NCBI RefSeq assembly: GCF_004000825.1
Contig: NZ_BILZ01000014.1
Span: 1-64,000 of the forward strand
Length of the DNA stretch: 64,000 nucleotides
DNA from: Paenibacillus kobensis NBRC 15729
GTDB lineage: Bacteria > Bacillota > Bacilli > Paenibacillales > Paenibacillaceae
Direction: 5' to 3'
Both the position numbers and the translations under genes were made by a program. The first letter of the stretch is position 1. The number at the start of each line of letters is the position of its first letter. This document shows, piece by piece, positions 42,767-51,220 of this stretch. The notes under the pieces were generated by a model. That model did not search any database. It saw nothing but the letters and a program-made list of their open reading frames with translations, and was not told the DNA's origin.

Positions 42767-43096
42767 TCATTCTTGTGCAGCTGGACAGGGGCCGGTCTGG
42801 TTGAACTTCACGATGACTCCTCCGGATACCCCTTCGGATGAAAAGCCGGTGTCCTCACGCATCCTCTTCGCCTCGGCTTCCGACACTTCAATCGGCACGG
42901 TCGTATGGGGAACCTCGCATCCATCGACAATCAGTTGACCGTCCGAGGATGGGATGGTTCCAGGGGCAGCCTCTTCTATCGCGCCAGGCGGATAGACATA
43001 CATCCGATCGCCATGTTCACTCTGGTTATATAGTTGGCCAGCCAGTACGCCTATCCCCGCGATCATGCAGATAAACCCGATTATGCGGTATTTCAC
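42767..43096 (-). CDS. Hypothetical membrane-anchored protein
   Basis: Not recognised. A 109-residue protein with one N-terminal membrane helix (about 4-23) and an exported tail containing two Cys residues (DGCEVPH and GPCPAA), which could form a disulfide. The GTG at 43096 is chosen because AAGGAGG lies six bases upstream. It stands alone, with a hairpin after it. Confidence 0.65.
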   Translation of the reverse strand: MKYRIIGFICMIAGIGVLAGQLYNQSEHGDRMYVYPPGAIEEAAPGTIPSSDGQLIVDGCEVPHTTVPIEVSEAEAKRMREDTGFSSEGVSGGVIVKFNQTGPCPAAQE

Positions 43097-43254
43097 GAAG
43101 GTTCCTCCTTCCTTATGCGGCTTGTATCTATACAGACGCAATTCGTTGCCGTTTGTTTCAGCAGGCATGCCATCGAGTTCGTATACAAAAACAATACTCT
43201 GGTAATATCTGCTCCCGGCTGCAGATCAGCCCATTGGCAGTGCTTAGAGTGCAT

Positions 43255-43282
43255 AAAAAAGCCCGACCTCGTAAGGTCGAGC
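43255..43282 (-). terminator. Terminator of the GH3 gene
   Basis: GCTCGACCT/AGGTCGGGC stem with one G-T pair; the minus strand then reads TTTTTT. Confidence 0.85.
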
Positions 43283-43296
43283 TTCAACAACGCTAT

Positions 43297-46086
43297 CTAT
43301 TCTTGAACAAATTCGATCGAGTCGATCTCCATGCCAGGTTTCGCTACTTCCAGCTTCAGCTCGTACAGCCCCGCCGGCAGCTCTACCTTCACAAGCTTCT
43401 GCCGAATCCAGCTGCCTTCCGTGCCGTTCGTCTGAACTGTCGTCATCAGCTCGCCGTTCACGTACACATTCGTAGCGCACTGCGCCCAAGCACGCTCCGC
43501 CGACATGAGGTGGACGGTCATCCGGTAGATGCCGTCTTGCTCAACCTGCATCACATGCGGACCGTCGCCGGTCAGTTTGACCTGCGCAGACACCGCTAAC
43601 AATTGTGCTCCCTCAGGCGACAGTGCCGCATTCGGTTGGAAACGCTCCGCATGCTCTTCCTTCACCAGCTCTCTCGAGAACACCGGCGCTTTCATCAGAA
43701 ACTCGCAAATGTTCATCGCGCTGCGCTGCAATTCGCCACGCGTCAGCGTGCCGTTGTCCAGCGATGCCAGCGTGTTGTCGCCCCATACATTCGATGCCGC
43801 CCCGTAGTTCGAGACGACCATGTAGAGGTCGTTCTGCGACCGAACCATCCAGTTCGTATTGCCGCGGTCCGCTGCGCCGCCATGAACAACGTCGTTCATC
43901 ACTGCCCACCAGTCGGTCATGACGATACCTTTGAAGCCCCATTCGCCGCGCAGGACAGTCGTATTCAAGTCGTAATTCGAAGCCGTCCAATGCCCGTTGA
44001 CCGGATTGTAGGCCGTCATGACGGAATTCGCGCCGCCTTGTTTGACTGCGATCTCGAATCCTTTCAGGTAGATCTCCCGCAGCGCACGCTCCGATACAAC
44101 CGCATTCACGGTATGGCGGTGCTTCTCTTGATTGTTGCCGGCAAAATGTTTGAGCGTCGCATTCGAGCCGCCCTTCATAATGCCGCGCGTTACCGCAGCT
44201 GCGAACAAGCCCGTCACGAGCGGATCTTCCGAGAAATATTCAAAGTTGCGTCCGTTAAGCGGGCTGCGGCGAATGTTGAGGCCCGGTCCGAGCAGGGCGT
44301 CGATCTCGTTGCGCAGCAGCTCCCGGCCTTCCATCACGTACAGTTCTTCGACCAGCTCCGTGTTCCAAGTAGCCGCAAGCAGTGTTCCGATCGCAACCTG
44401 CGTCGCCTTATGACCGCTGTCCATTCGAATGCCGGACGGGCCGTCCGCCGTACAAGCAAGCGGAATGCCATAATCGAGCAGACTTTCCGTTACACCTCCG
44501 AACGCGGATGCTGTACCTGGCGTCACGAGCGGGCTACTCATACCCTCGCCGCGGACAATCGCTGCCAAATCTTCATCATCCAGCTGCGCGATGAAAACTT
44601 CCATGCTGACTTTGCCGTCCGCAACATCCTGCAGCTTATGCCCTTGATCGCCCGTCTGCTCCAGCGTGACAGGCATATTGCGCTCAATTCTCTCGGCCAT
44701 CGATACTTGGCGAACTGGCACCGGTGCCGCTGTCAGCTCATACGAACCGTCTGCCTTACGGGGACCCGGCTGCATTCGGGTATAGCTTTCCACCGGCGCC
44801 ATCGCCTCTGCCAGCTGCTCCACAATGCGGAGCGACTCAACCACATATGCTTGCTCGTCTTCAACGCCGACTGCCACGGCATTGCGAACGCTATTGCCTG
44901 CATAGATACGATATTCGCCCGCCTCCAGCACATAAGCGGAAGCATGCCCGGTTACGCCGGCATCGTCATAAGAAGCCATGGAAGCAATAGGGAAGCGTAC
45001 AACAAGATGCTGCGATTGACCAGGCTGAAGCAGCTTCGTCTTCGCGAATGCCGCCAACGCTCTAACCGGCTTGCCGAGCTTGCCTTGCGGCGCTTCATAA
45101 TAAACCTGCACAACCTCTTGACCGGCATAGACGGTTCCGGTATTCGTTACCGTAACGCCAATTTCGATCGACGGAATACCCGCTTCGTCAGCTAGCTTCG
45201 CATCCTCCGGTTGGATCGAGAACGAAGTGTACGACAATCCGAAGCCGAATTCATATTGTACTTTCTCTGGGGCGAACGTCTCGAAATAACGGTAGCCGAC
45301 ATAAATGTCTTCTTCATAAACGTTATGAAATTCATTGCCGTAGTTCTTGGTCGATGGGTAATCATCAATGGAATAGGCAATCGTATCCGTCAATTTGCCG
45401 CTAGGCACTACATCTCCGACCAGCACGTCAGCGATCGCGTTGCCGCCCTCCATGCCGCCCTGCCAAGCGTAAATCACGCTGGCAATCGGGTGCACGTAAT
45501 CCGCGTTCAGCCAGCTCATATCGATAATGTTCGATACGTTCAGCACGACGATCGTTTGTTCAAAATACGCCGTCACTTGCTTCAGCATCGCCAGCTCATC
45601 GGCTGTCAGCAAGTAGCTGCCCGGCTCATTCGCGTTATCCTGGTCTTCCCCTGCCGTCCGTCCAATGACAACGATCGCTTTGCCCGACCGGCTTCTCGCA
45701 GCCGACACCAGCTCTGCCGTGAGCGGCATTTCCTGCTGATGCCACGGCTCGGCAGCCCAGCCGCCGCCGCCATTATCGAACGGGTTCTGTTCGACCCACT
45801 TCTCGTATACCGCAGCCAGCTCTTCGTCCAAGCGAATGCCCGTCTTGCTGCGAAGGCCGCCGAGCAGATTCGTCGTATGGGTAACGTTGACGCTGCCGCC
45901 TGAGCCTGTGCCGCTCCGGTAATAGTTAATTTGCGTTCTGCCGAATACGGAAACGGTTTCGACGTCCCGAATGGGAAGCGCTTGATTGTCATTCTTCAGC
46001 AGTACGGCGCCTTCCGCCGCCACTTGTCTGCTGAATTCGGCGAACCCTTCCAATGGGAAGCCTATTAGGGATGTTTGTGTGCTCAT
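43297..46086 (-). CDS. GH3 beta-glucosidase with swapped domain order
   Basis: Glycoside hydrolase family 3, 929 residues, no signal peptide, so probably an intracellular beta-glucosidase. The order is unusual: the GH3 C-terminal alpha/beta domain comes first (about 20-290), then a fibronectin III-like domain (305-400), then the TIM-barrel N-domain (about 500-770) with KHFAGNNQE (646-654) and VMTDWW giving the nucleophile Asp725. The last ~130 residues look like a carbohydrate-binding beta-sandwich. This swapped arrangement is known in a minority of GH3 enzymes. No transporter is adjacent. Confidence 0.88.
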   Translation of the reverse strand: MSTQTSLIGFPLEGFAEFSRQVAAEGAVLLKNDNQALPIRDVETVSVFGRTQINYYRSGTGSGGSVNVTHTTNLLGGLRSKTGIRLDEELAAVYEKWVEQNPFDNGGGGWAAEPWHQQEMPLTAELVSAARSRSGKAIVVIGRTAGEDQDNANEPGSYLLTADELAMLKQVTAYFEQTIVVLNVSNIIDMSWLNADYVHPIASVIYAWQGGMEGGNAIADVLVGDVVPSGKLTDTIAYSIDDYPSTKNYGNEFHNVYEEDIYVGYRYFETFAPEKVQYEFGFGLSYTSFSIQPEDAKLADEAGIPSIEIGVTVTNTGTVYAGQEVVQVYYEAPQGKLGKPVRALAAFAKTKLLQPGQSQHLVVRFPIASMASYDDAGVTGHASAYVLEAGEYRIYAGNSVRNAVAVGVEDEQAYVVESLRIVEQLAEAMAPVESYTRMQPGPRKADGSYELTAAPVPVRQVSMAERIERNMPVTLEQTGDQGHKLQDVADGKVSMEVFIAQLDDEDLAAIVRGEGMSSPLVTPGTASAFGGVTESLLDYGIPLACTADGPSGIRMDSGHKATQVAIGTLLAATWNTELVEELYVMEGRELLRNEIDALLGPGLNIRRSPLNGRNFEYFSEDPLVTGLFAAAVTRGIMKGGSNATLKHFAGNNQEKHRHTVNAVVSERALREIYLKGFEIAVKQGGANSVMTAYNPVNGHWTASNYDLNTTVLRGEWGFKGIVMTDWWAVMNDVVHGGAADRGNTNWMVRSQNDLYMVVSNYGAASNVWGDNTLASLDNGTLTRGELQRSAMNICEFLMKAPVFSRELVKEEHAERFQPNAALSPEGAQLLAVSAQVKLTGDGPHVMQVEQDGIYRMTVHLMSAERAWAQCATNVYVNGELMTTVQTNGTEGSWIRQKLVKVELPAGLYELKLEVAKPGMEIDSIEFVQE

Positions 46087-46209
46087 TATTGTGATCTCTC
46101 CATATAGTTATCATTGTTAAATTTAAATCCATTACCTAATCATAACAATTAACGTAATAAACATAAATGATTATTCGCGAGCGACGCCTAAAATAAGAAC
46201 CGCCGCTGT

Positions 46210-46878
46210 TCAGAGCGTCAGGGCAGGCCCATACTTCGCAAGAAAAGCCTCTTTGTCTTTATAATCCGGCATAATGCTCCCTACACGCCGCCAGAATGAC
46301 CGGTCATGATTCATATGCGTCAGATGGCACAGCTCGTGGACAATGACGTAATCAATCACTTCAACCGGCGCCATCGCCAGACGATAATTAAAGGTCAGCT
46401 GCTTATTCGAGCTGCAGCTCCCCCATTTAGTGCTGGACTCGACGATTTCGACCGATTTGGGTGTTACTTTCAATTGCTTCTGATAATACGGCATTCGTTC
46501 CAACACAATCTTCTTGCAGCTGGCAAAATAAAACTTCTTCAACCGCTGCCTAAGCACCTCGTCGTCACTCGACGCCGACGTATCGATCAGCTCATTCAGA
46601 AAGTAATATCGGCCGAGATGAAGAAACTTGTTATCCTCGTTATATTCTCTTGCCTGCAGTACTTCACGGGATTTCTCGATCGCATCAAGCCGTGCCGTAA
46701 TCTGTTCTCCGTGCTGTCTAACTGCTTGCCTGATCATCTCGTCGCTCGTACCATTGGGAGCTTTGACCGTCACGAAACCCGTAGGATCGACCTGCAGCGA
46801 TAGCTTGCTCCCGCGCCCGTATGCTACATGTACTTCTATTGTCCGCTGCTCAAGTTCAACTTTCATATTCGCCATCAT
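46210..46878 (-). CDS. YgjP-like (DUF45/M48-type) metallopeptidase
   Basis: Predicted zinc metallopeptidase of 222 residues. The motif HELCHLTHMNH supplies HExxH-type ligands (HELCH) with a later His/Asp, and SSTKWGSCSSN is the family landmark before it. The N-terminal half is a beta-rich domain. Relatives are sometimes linked to restriction systems, but no such gene lies here. It has no signal peptide. The start is uncertain among three nearby ATGs, none with a good ribosome site. Confidence 0.8.
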   Translation of the reverse strand: MMANMKVELEQRTIEVHVAYGRGSKLSLQVDPTGFVTVKAPNGTSDEMIRQAVRQHGEQITARLDAIEKSREVLQAREYNEDNKFLHLGRYYFLNELIDTSASSDDEVLRQRLKKFYFASCKKIVLERMPYYQKQLKVTPKSVEIVESSTKWGSCSSNKQLTFNYRLAMAPVEVIDYVIVHELCHLTHMNHDRSFWRRVGSIMPDYKDKEAFLAKYGPALTL

Positions 46879-47053
46879 TTCTTAAGAGATTAATCGTGAT
46901 CTTATCATTATAATCGATTCATGAATAATAGAACCCGCAGTCTCCACGGAAGCTGCTTACAAATTAAATTTATGTAAGTGATTACAGTTCTGGTAGGAAC
47001 GGCAACCCTAGTGAAGAAAGATATTTAGTGACTTCAAAACTTAGGAGGTTATT

Positions 47054-47449
47054 ATGGGCAGATTAATTCATTTCGAAATTCATGTGGATGACATGGAACG
47101 CGCCAAAACGTTCTACGGAGAAGTATTCGGCTGGACATTCGAGGATTGGAGCGAATATGCCGGTGTTCCTTACTTCGGGGCCGTGACAGGCAGTGCCGAC
47201 CAAGCGGGAATTAACGGAGCTCTGATGAAGCGTCATGGCGACGCTCCGCAGCCGGGACAAGCGATGAACGGATATTCGTGTACGATGGGGATCGAGGATT
47301 ATGATTCCACGCACGAGAAAATTATGAGACTTGGCGGCCAAATCGCGCTGCCGAAGCATGCGTTGCCCGGAATGGCTTGGCAAGGGTATTACCTCGACAC
47401 CGAAGGCAATATTTTCGGCATTCATCAGCCGGATGTGAACGCGAAGTAA
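47054..47449 (+). CDS. VOC/glyoxalase-like protein
   Basis: Single-domain vicinal oxygen chelate protein of 131 residues. HFEIHVDDMERAKTFYGEVF is the classic opening; a late DTEGNIFGIHQP block carries the second half-site. It is probably a dimer binding a small ligand or metal; no specific reaction can be assigned. TAGGAGG lies six bases before the ATG. Confidence 0.85.
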   Translation: MGRLIHFEIHVDDMERAKTFYGEVFGWTFEDWSEYAGVPYFGAVTGSADQAGINGALMKRHGDAPQPGQAMNGYSCTMGIEDYDSTHEKIMRLGGQIALPKHALPGMAWQGYYLDTEGNIFGIHQPDVNAK

Positions 47450-47471
47450 CTTACTGTTCTTAATACAGACG

Positions 47472-47500
47472 AAGCCCGGCCTCTTGAGGTCGGGCTTTTA
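47472..47500 (+). terminator. Terminator of the VOC gene
   Basis: AAGCCCGgCCTC/GAGGtCGGGCTT stem, then TT. Confidence 0.75.
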
Positions 47501-47603
47501 TGGCGGACCTACGTGAAGTGGTGGCCTACAAGAAAACAGGCATAGACATTAAATAATTATCTCTCAACATTTTCATAATAGGTCTGTCCTCTGCTTGCCC
47601 CGG

Positions 47604-47978
47604 CTAGTCCCTCAAAAGCGCGTTAGCGATCAGCATGTCGAATTTGCGGACATCTACGCCTTTTTGCAGCTTTACTTTAATATGGCCTGCACGCGTCCAC
47701 AGTTCTACCTCCGCATTAAAGTCGAGAAAACCGCCGGCATTCTCCGTCGACCACATGTTAATAGAGGAGTAGGGCAAGGAATAGATCTCCACCTTTTTGC
47801 CCGAGAGACCTTGCACATCTTTCACAATCAATCTTTTATTCGTAAACACCGCCGTGTCCCGGAAGGTCTTATAAGCCGCAACCGCTACTTCCCCATCCAC
47901 AAGTAAGGCGTTAACATCTTGAGGTATAGGACATTCCGATACGAGAGTCCACTCTAGAATACTTGAAGTACCTGCCAT
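47604..47978 (-). CDS. Bacterial PH-domain protein (bPH_1)
   Basis: A 124-residue single PH-like domain. AVFTNKRLIVKDVQGLSGKK and YSSINMWSTENAGG are typical of the bPH_1 family, which also forms the N-terminal half of the YvbH-like protein at 37750-38364. It is cytoplasmic; the function of the family is unknown. It stands alone. Confidence 0.8.
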   Translation of the reverse strand: MAGTSSILEWTLVSECPIPQDVNALLVDGEVAVAAYKTFRDTAVFTNKRLIVKDVQGLSGKKVEIYSLPYSSINMWSTENAGGFLDFNAEVELWTRAGHIKVKLQKGVDVRKFDMLIANALLRD

Positions 47979-48125
47979 TTACTCATTCCCCCTATTGTTA
48001 GATCCCAGATTACTCAACCATTCGACAACTTTTTTCATTCGACATTTTTTTTGAAATCCCTTCTTATTACATTTGGCCCGCCATTTAACATCCCCAATTA
48101 GATTCTTCGATTGAGCTTACAATAT

Positions 48126-48165
48126 AAAAAACGGCGAACATGGCTGATGAAGCCGCCGTTCGCCG
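48126..48165 (-). terminator. Terminator at the left edge of the biosynthetic island
   Basis: CGGCGAAC/GTTCGCCG stem with inner GGCT/AGCC; the minus strand then reads TTTTTTATATT. Confidence 0.8.
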
Positions 48166-48192
48166 CAATTGTTGCATCGTTTTAAAACCGAA

Positions 48193-48369
48193 CTATAAGG
48201 TGTATTCCAAATAATCCAACTGCACGTCCCACGTTCCGTTATCCGTTGTAACGATCAGCTTGACGTTCGTGGCCCCCGTTGCGCCGCTCACACCAAAGTG
48301 GATGCCAGACCTCGCATGTATCCATACTTTGGCAACCTGGCAATCATAGGAAAAGACAGACCTATACAT
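48193..48369 (-). pseudogene. 58-codon ORF, likely 3' remnant of a larger gene
   Basis: An open frame of 58 codons ending 28 bp before a good terminator. The peptide is beta-rich (WIHARSGIHFG, NVKLIVTT, WDVQLDYLEY) and reads like the end of a carbohydrate-binding or other beta-sandwich domain. It is in the same frame as the upstream gene, separated by two stops (TAA, then TAA six bases on). I see no ribosome site before its ATG. It is most likely the leftover end of a gene replaced at the island boundary, or a lost C-terminal extension of the upstream gene. Confidence 0.5.
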
Positions 48370-48414
48370 GCGGATGTGCTCGTTTATAATCCTATTTCCA
48401 CCACCCCTTTACGA

Positions 48415-49977
48415 TTAGAGCGATGTCATAATGATTGAAAAAATATGGAGATTAGGACAGTCCGGCAGTTGCAGCTTACATGCTTGTTTTCCACGCAGGA
48501 TCGGGAATCTAACAGCAAAAATGTTTCCCCATTCAGGCACAAAGGCAAGCTTTTCTCTCCGGGAAATCGGAAGACTTATTGCAATAGATTCGCCGAATTT
48601 TGGTGGCCACGCCCAGTCCGTAATTTGTGTTGTGATCTGCTCTACATCTCCATCCTCAAACCGAACACTGAGTACTCCTTTTGGATCTCCCCATTCTCCG
48701 CACGCTAACAACCAAATACCATTATAGACGCGACTATCAATTTCGATTACCTGAGACTTACAGGCAACATTATCGTCTCCATTTCCCGGTTGTTCATGTA
48801 TTTTAAAAGCTATATTCTCGTGTGTTATAACGCTTGGTAGATCTTTCTCGAGTAGAAAAAATTCTTTTCCGCCTGTAAGATCTGCAGTAGAATCTATTTC
48901 TCCGAGAGCTTGGTTATTGAAATGTGAACTTATCTCAATTTGATGCTGATTGACTTCGGCTCCCAATAGTGGAGTGTCTATAACTTGAATTGAATCCGTA
49001 AGCTCGTTATTTAAACATACAATATTGACTAATGACAAATTATCTAAGTATCTCCTGAAGGTTTCTGAATGAATATAGTCGATTATGTGATAGAAGGATT
49101 GCCGTAAGACACACAGTCTTTTTTCAATATAGTCAAGATTAAGCTTTCCTGTTAGCTCAAACTTTTTAATTGCAGATGAAACGTTATCGGCGGTTTTTGA
49201 AATAATATCCAAATTCTCGATAACGTCTCCCTTCAACCCGATATATTGGAAGAACTGTTTTGTAATCTCGGTCGATCCTGCAAAAAAACTGTAGGCGAGA
49301 AAATAGCGTCTTGCCATAGTACCTGCATCCTGCTCCAACTTATCCATTAATTTATCTATGTCAAACAGCACATCCTGACTCGGAGCAAATTGCTTATAAA
49401 AATGAAGATATCTCGCTTTTAAGTTTTCATAAGCAGGGTCCGTTCGTCTGAAGTGAATGATCCCCCTAGACCCATGTGAAAAAGCCTCAGCTATTACCTC
49501 CTCCTCATATTCGTAAGTTGTATAATAGGTGAATTTCTCGTCCAGCAAGGTATATGTGGATGTCGAATGATTATAGCCGATAATCACAACCCAATGCCTT
49601 GCATTTTGAGTCTGAAGGTTAAATTCTTCCCGATGCGGAAGGTACATTGGATCCATTGCAATAAATACGACTTCCTCTTTGTCAAGACTTTTTAGAATAT
49701 CCGGTTTCAATTCATAATAAACTCCCATCTGATAAGAATGAATAATCCCCGTTTGCTCAAAGTCGGAATCGCTGAAGATATCGAACGGGTACGACCACCT
49801 TGTTTTTCCGGTAACTATAAAATGTTGGTAAATCTTGTTCGGCTCCTCTAAACAACAATACGCCATTAAATCAATAGGTACATTTCTGTACTTCATATAG
49901 CTGTATATTTGGGAGTGTAAACAATTAAAATAAACTTGATCCTGTCTCTGATATACTTCCGATATGACTATTCGCAT
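48415..49977 (-). CDS. BtrH-like acyltransferase with C-terminal binding domain
   Basis: Protein of 520 residues. The N-terminal ~150 residues match the BtrH N-domain (NCLHSQIYSYM with Cys19 and RHWVVIIGYN with His), a papain-like acyltransferase that in butirosin synthesis moves an acyl group from an acyl carrier protein to an amine. The middle is helical, and residues ~380-520 look like a carbohydrate-binding beta-sandwich (WLLACGEWGDPKGVLSVRF, then ITDWAWPP, LPDCPNLHIFSI). Codon use is AT-rich, as in the rest of the island. AGGG lies six bases upstream. It could release or transfer the product of the nearby ACP. Confidence 0.68.
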   Translation of the reverse strand: MRIVISEVYQRQDQVYFNCLHSQIYSYMKYRNVPIDLMAYCCLEEPNKIYQHFIVTGKTRWSYPFDIFSDSDFEQTGIIHSYQMGVYYELKPDILKSLDKEEVVFIAMDPMYLPHREEFNLQTQNARHWVVIIGYNHSTSTYTLLDEKFTYYTTYEYEEEVIAEAFSHGSRGIIHFRRTDPAYENLKARYLHFYKQFAPSQDVLFDIDKLMDKLEQDAGTMARRYFLAYSFFAGSTEITKQFFQYIGLKGDVIENLDIISKTADNVSSAIKKFELTGKLNLDYIEKRLCVLRQSFYHIIDYIHSETFRRYLDNLSLVNIVCLNNELTDSIQVIDTPLLGAEVNQHQIEISSHFNNQALGEIDSTADLTGGKEFFLLEKDLPSVITHENIAFKIHEQPGNGDDNVACKSQVIEIDSRVYNGIWLLACGEWGDPKGVLSVRFEDGDVEQITTQITDWAWPPKFGESIAISLPISRREKLAFVPEWGNIFAVRFPILRGKQACKLQLPDCPNLHIFSIIMTSL

Positions 49978-50173
49978 GTAATCCCTCCATACTTACTTTA
50001 TTTTTGTGTACTCTAATCTTGAAATGCTGGATTTAAAAACGCGCCATGTTTCATAAACAATAAAAGCCAAGTCCGATTACCAGACTCACTCTATGATTAA
50101 GCAGAGGATGCGCTCGATGAAGCCCGCTGCTGCGCATCAATTATCCAATTTGCCGGAGAGGATCTGATTATTA

Positions 50174-50743
50174 ATGAGTTCTATTCATGTTCAATTTAGC
50201 CCGAATGCTGAGCACTCGTCCTCACTACTGCACCGACTCAATACGAAGTGGCATGAGCGGTCACTACAGTTATTTTTGGTCATCGTGCTCATGCACTGGG
50301 CGGAGCATCTTACACAAGCCTACCAAATCTGGATACTGGACTGGCCGCGTCCTAAGGCGCTCGGCGTTATCGGCTACTATTATCCATGGCTCGTCCATTC
50401 CGAGTGGCTCCATTACGGCTATGCCATCATCATGCTCGTCTTTTTTGTATTGCTTCTTCGCGGTTTTGAAGGGAGGTCCCGATTCTGGTGGATGACCGCC
50501 CTTATCATCCAATTCTGGCACCATATCGAACACGCACTATTATTAAGCCAAAAGTTAGCACACCATAATTTCTTTGGCTCTTCCGTTCCTACCAGCATCA
50601 TTCAGCTCATTGCCCCGCGAGTCGAGCTGCATTTGTTCTACAACACGGTTGTATTTATTCCAATGATCATCAGCATGATTTATCACATGTTCCCATCAAA
50701 AGAAGAAAAAGCGGCGATGTCATGCAGCTGCGCCAAGCAATAA
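50174..50743 (+). CDS. Polytopic membrane protein with conserved His motifs
   Basis: A 189-residue membrane protein with about four membrane segments. Histidine-containing blocks sit at the membrane edges: LMHWAEHLTQAYQ, SEWLHYGYA, FWHHIEHALL and RVELHLFYN. Their number and spacing recall di-metal membrane oxidases or hydroxylases, but I cannot place it in a named family; similar proteins occur, from memory, in actinobacteria. It is followed four bases later by a small His-rich protein, so the pair may handle metal or oxygen chemistry for the neighbouring cluster. Confidence 0.7.
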   Translation: MSSIHVQFSPNAEHSSSLLHRLNTKWHERSLQLFLVIVLMHWAEHLTQAYQIWILDWPRPKALGVIGYYYPWLVHSEWLHYGYAIIMLVFFVLLLRGFEGRSRFWWMTALIIQFWHHIEHALLLSQKLAHHNFFGSSVPTSIIQLIAPRVELHLFYNTVVFIPMIISMIYHMFPSKEEKAAMSCSCAKQ

Positions 50744-50747
50744 CGAT

Positions 50748-51023
50748 ATGAACAAGAAAATTGGTTATTATAGCCTATTATCCGCACTTCCACTAGCATT
50801 ACTGCTCATTGCATGCCCCTCTTTTAATGTAATGGCCGCTGCCGTTTCTGAGCCCCCCCCGCATCACCACGACGCGCATGCTACCATGATGCACCATTCG
50901 GAGCCCAGTTCATGGCCGTTCATGATTATGTTTGCCGTGATTGTTCTACTCTGTTTCACAGTACTATTCCTATCGTTCATCAAAAAATCGAACCGGCAAC
51001 CTAGACCCCACAACAACAATTAA
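50748..51023 (+). CDS. Small exported His-rich membrane protein
   Basis: A 91-residue protein: a signal peptide or first helix (5-31), an exported segment with PHHHDAHATMMHH, then a membrane helix (about 57-77) and a basic tail. The His/Met cluster suggests metal (copper or iron) binding outside the membrane. It starts four bases after the preceding stop and is surely cotranscribed with it. No named family recognised. Confidence 0.65.
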   Translation: MNKKIGYYSLLSALPLALLLIACPSFNVMAAAVSEPPPHHHDAHATMMHHSEPSSWPFMIMFAVIVLLCFTVLFLSFIKKSNRQPRPHNNN

Positions 51024-51036
51024 TCGGCTCCCTTGT

Positions 51037-51076
51037 TAAGGGCTACTTGAATCACTTGTGATCCAAGCAGCCCTTA
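51037..51076. repeat. Long imperfect hairpin without U tail
   Basis: TAAGGGCT-a-CTTG..ATCAC / GTGAT..CAAG-c-AGCCCTTA, a 40-base near-palindrome between converging genes. There is no run of T in either direction, so it is a weak terminator or a small palindromic element. Confidence 0.5.
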
Positions 51077-51220
51077 GTCTCTGAATCAGCTTCGGTACGC
51101 TTAATGCACATAAGTTCCGCTCCCTTGTATGTTTTCCCGGTGGTGCAGCCGCTGCTGCCGCGCCGATGCCATATGATACACCTCTTCTGAGAGAGTACGT
51201 TTCGGACTCGAAGCATCCCA

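Noticed and set aside
42375-42804. Two short plus-strand frames upstream of the 109-residue gene
   Set aside because: Low-complexity composition, hairpins within, and no ribosome site; treated as noncoding.
43603-45195. A 530-codon plus-strand frame opposite the GH3 gene
   Set aside because: Long antisense open frames arise from GC-rich codon use; the protein is Arg/His-rich with no domain, while the minus strand encodes an intact GH3 enzyme.
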